Shown here: piece after piece, positions 14,551 through 14,554 of the stretch | Layout of the letters: every line of letters begins with the position of its first letter | How positions within the stretch are numbered: position 1 is the stretch's first letter | NCBI GenBank assembly: GCA_001689415.1 | Contig: LUJM01000076.1 | Coordinates: forward strand, 1-14,554 | DNA from: Bacteroidales bacterium M2 | Lineage (GTDB): Bacteria; Bacteroidota; Bacteroidia; Bacteroidales; Muribaculaceae | Length of the DNA: 14,554 nucleotides | Reading direction: 5' to 3' | Notes under the pieces: model-generated | The model's database searches: none | What the model was told of the DNA's origin: nothing | Seen by the model: only the letters and a program-made list of their open reading frames with translations | Program-made: the position numbers and the translations under genes

Positions 14551-14554
14551 CTGA

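Noticed and set aside
1..14554. CRISPR array, rRNA or riboswitch
   Set aside because: I saw no regularly spaced repeats, rRNA-like sequence or known riboswitch core in the window.

Overview
The window looks like chromosomal DNA of a gut Bacteroidales bacterium, possibly Muribaculaceae; the family is an inference from protein style, not a search. The supports are several exact or near-exact Bacteroidetes promoters (TTTG, about 19 bp, TAnnTTTG), the near absence of Shine-Dalgarno sequences, a DUF3256-type protein, a PF14905-type outer-membrane barrel, and a Rho factor with a long disordered insertion.

Left part (1-7307, + strand): an accessory, more AT-rich island. It opens with a truncated lipoprotein gene that keeps its promoter (138-248). 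Next is an intact TPR / one-membrane-helix / LuxR-like HTH protein (331-2022), likely a membrane-anchored regulator. A repeat-rich control region (about 2029-2180) with a textbook promoter follows. Behind it lie the N-terminal stub of a small exported DUF3244-like protein (2194-2379) and the C-terminal SPASM end of a radical-SAM peptide-modifying enzyme (2345-2599). The rest is a compact unit: an outer-membrane beta-barrel with an N-terminal carboxypeptidase-regulatory-like domain (2607-4904), a C39-peptidase ABC exporter (4904-7111) and a 64-residue one-TM protein resembling the anchor of a HlyD-type adaptor (7113-7307). I read this as a modified-peptide (RiPP-like) maturation and export locus that has lost most of its maturase by deletion, while the regulator, barrel and peptidase-exporter remain open.

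Middle (7347-11021, - strand): a housekeeping operon transcribed deaD-like RNA helicase, then a DUF3256 secreted protein, then xseA. No xseB follows xseA; the accessory island begins there instead.

Right part (11022-14554, + strand): a 372-bp divergent intergenic region with a perfect promoter and about 190-nt leader for rho, rho itself (11394-13313), a tRNA-Ala(GGC) with its own promoter and terminator, and an MntA/HepT nucleotidyltransferase toxin-antitoxin pair (13561-14206). The last 350 bp hold no convincing gene. They contain four small hairpins, three of them capped by the same C-TTC-G apex, followed by a 33-bp-arm inverted repeat. This is probably a structured or repetitive element.
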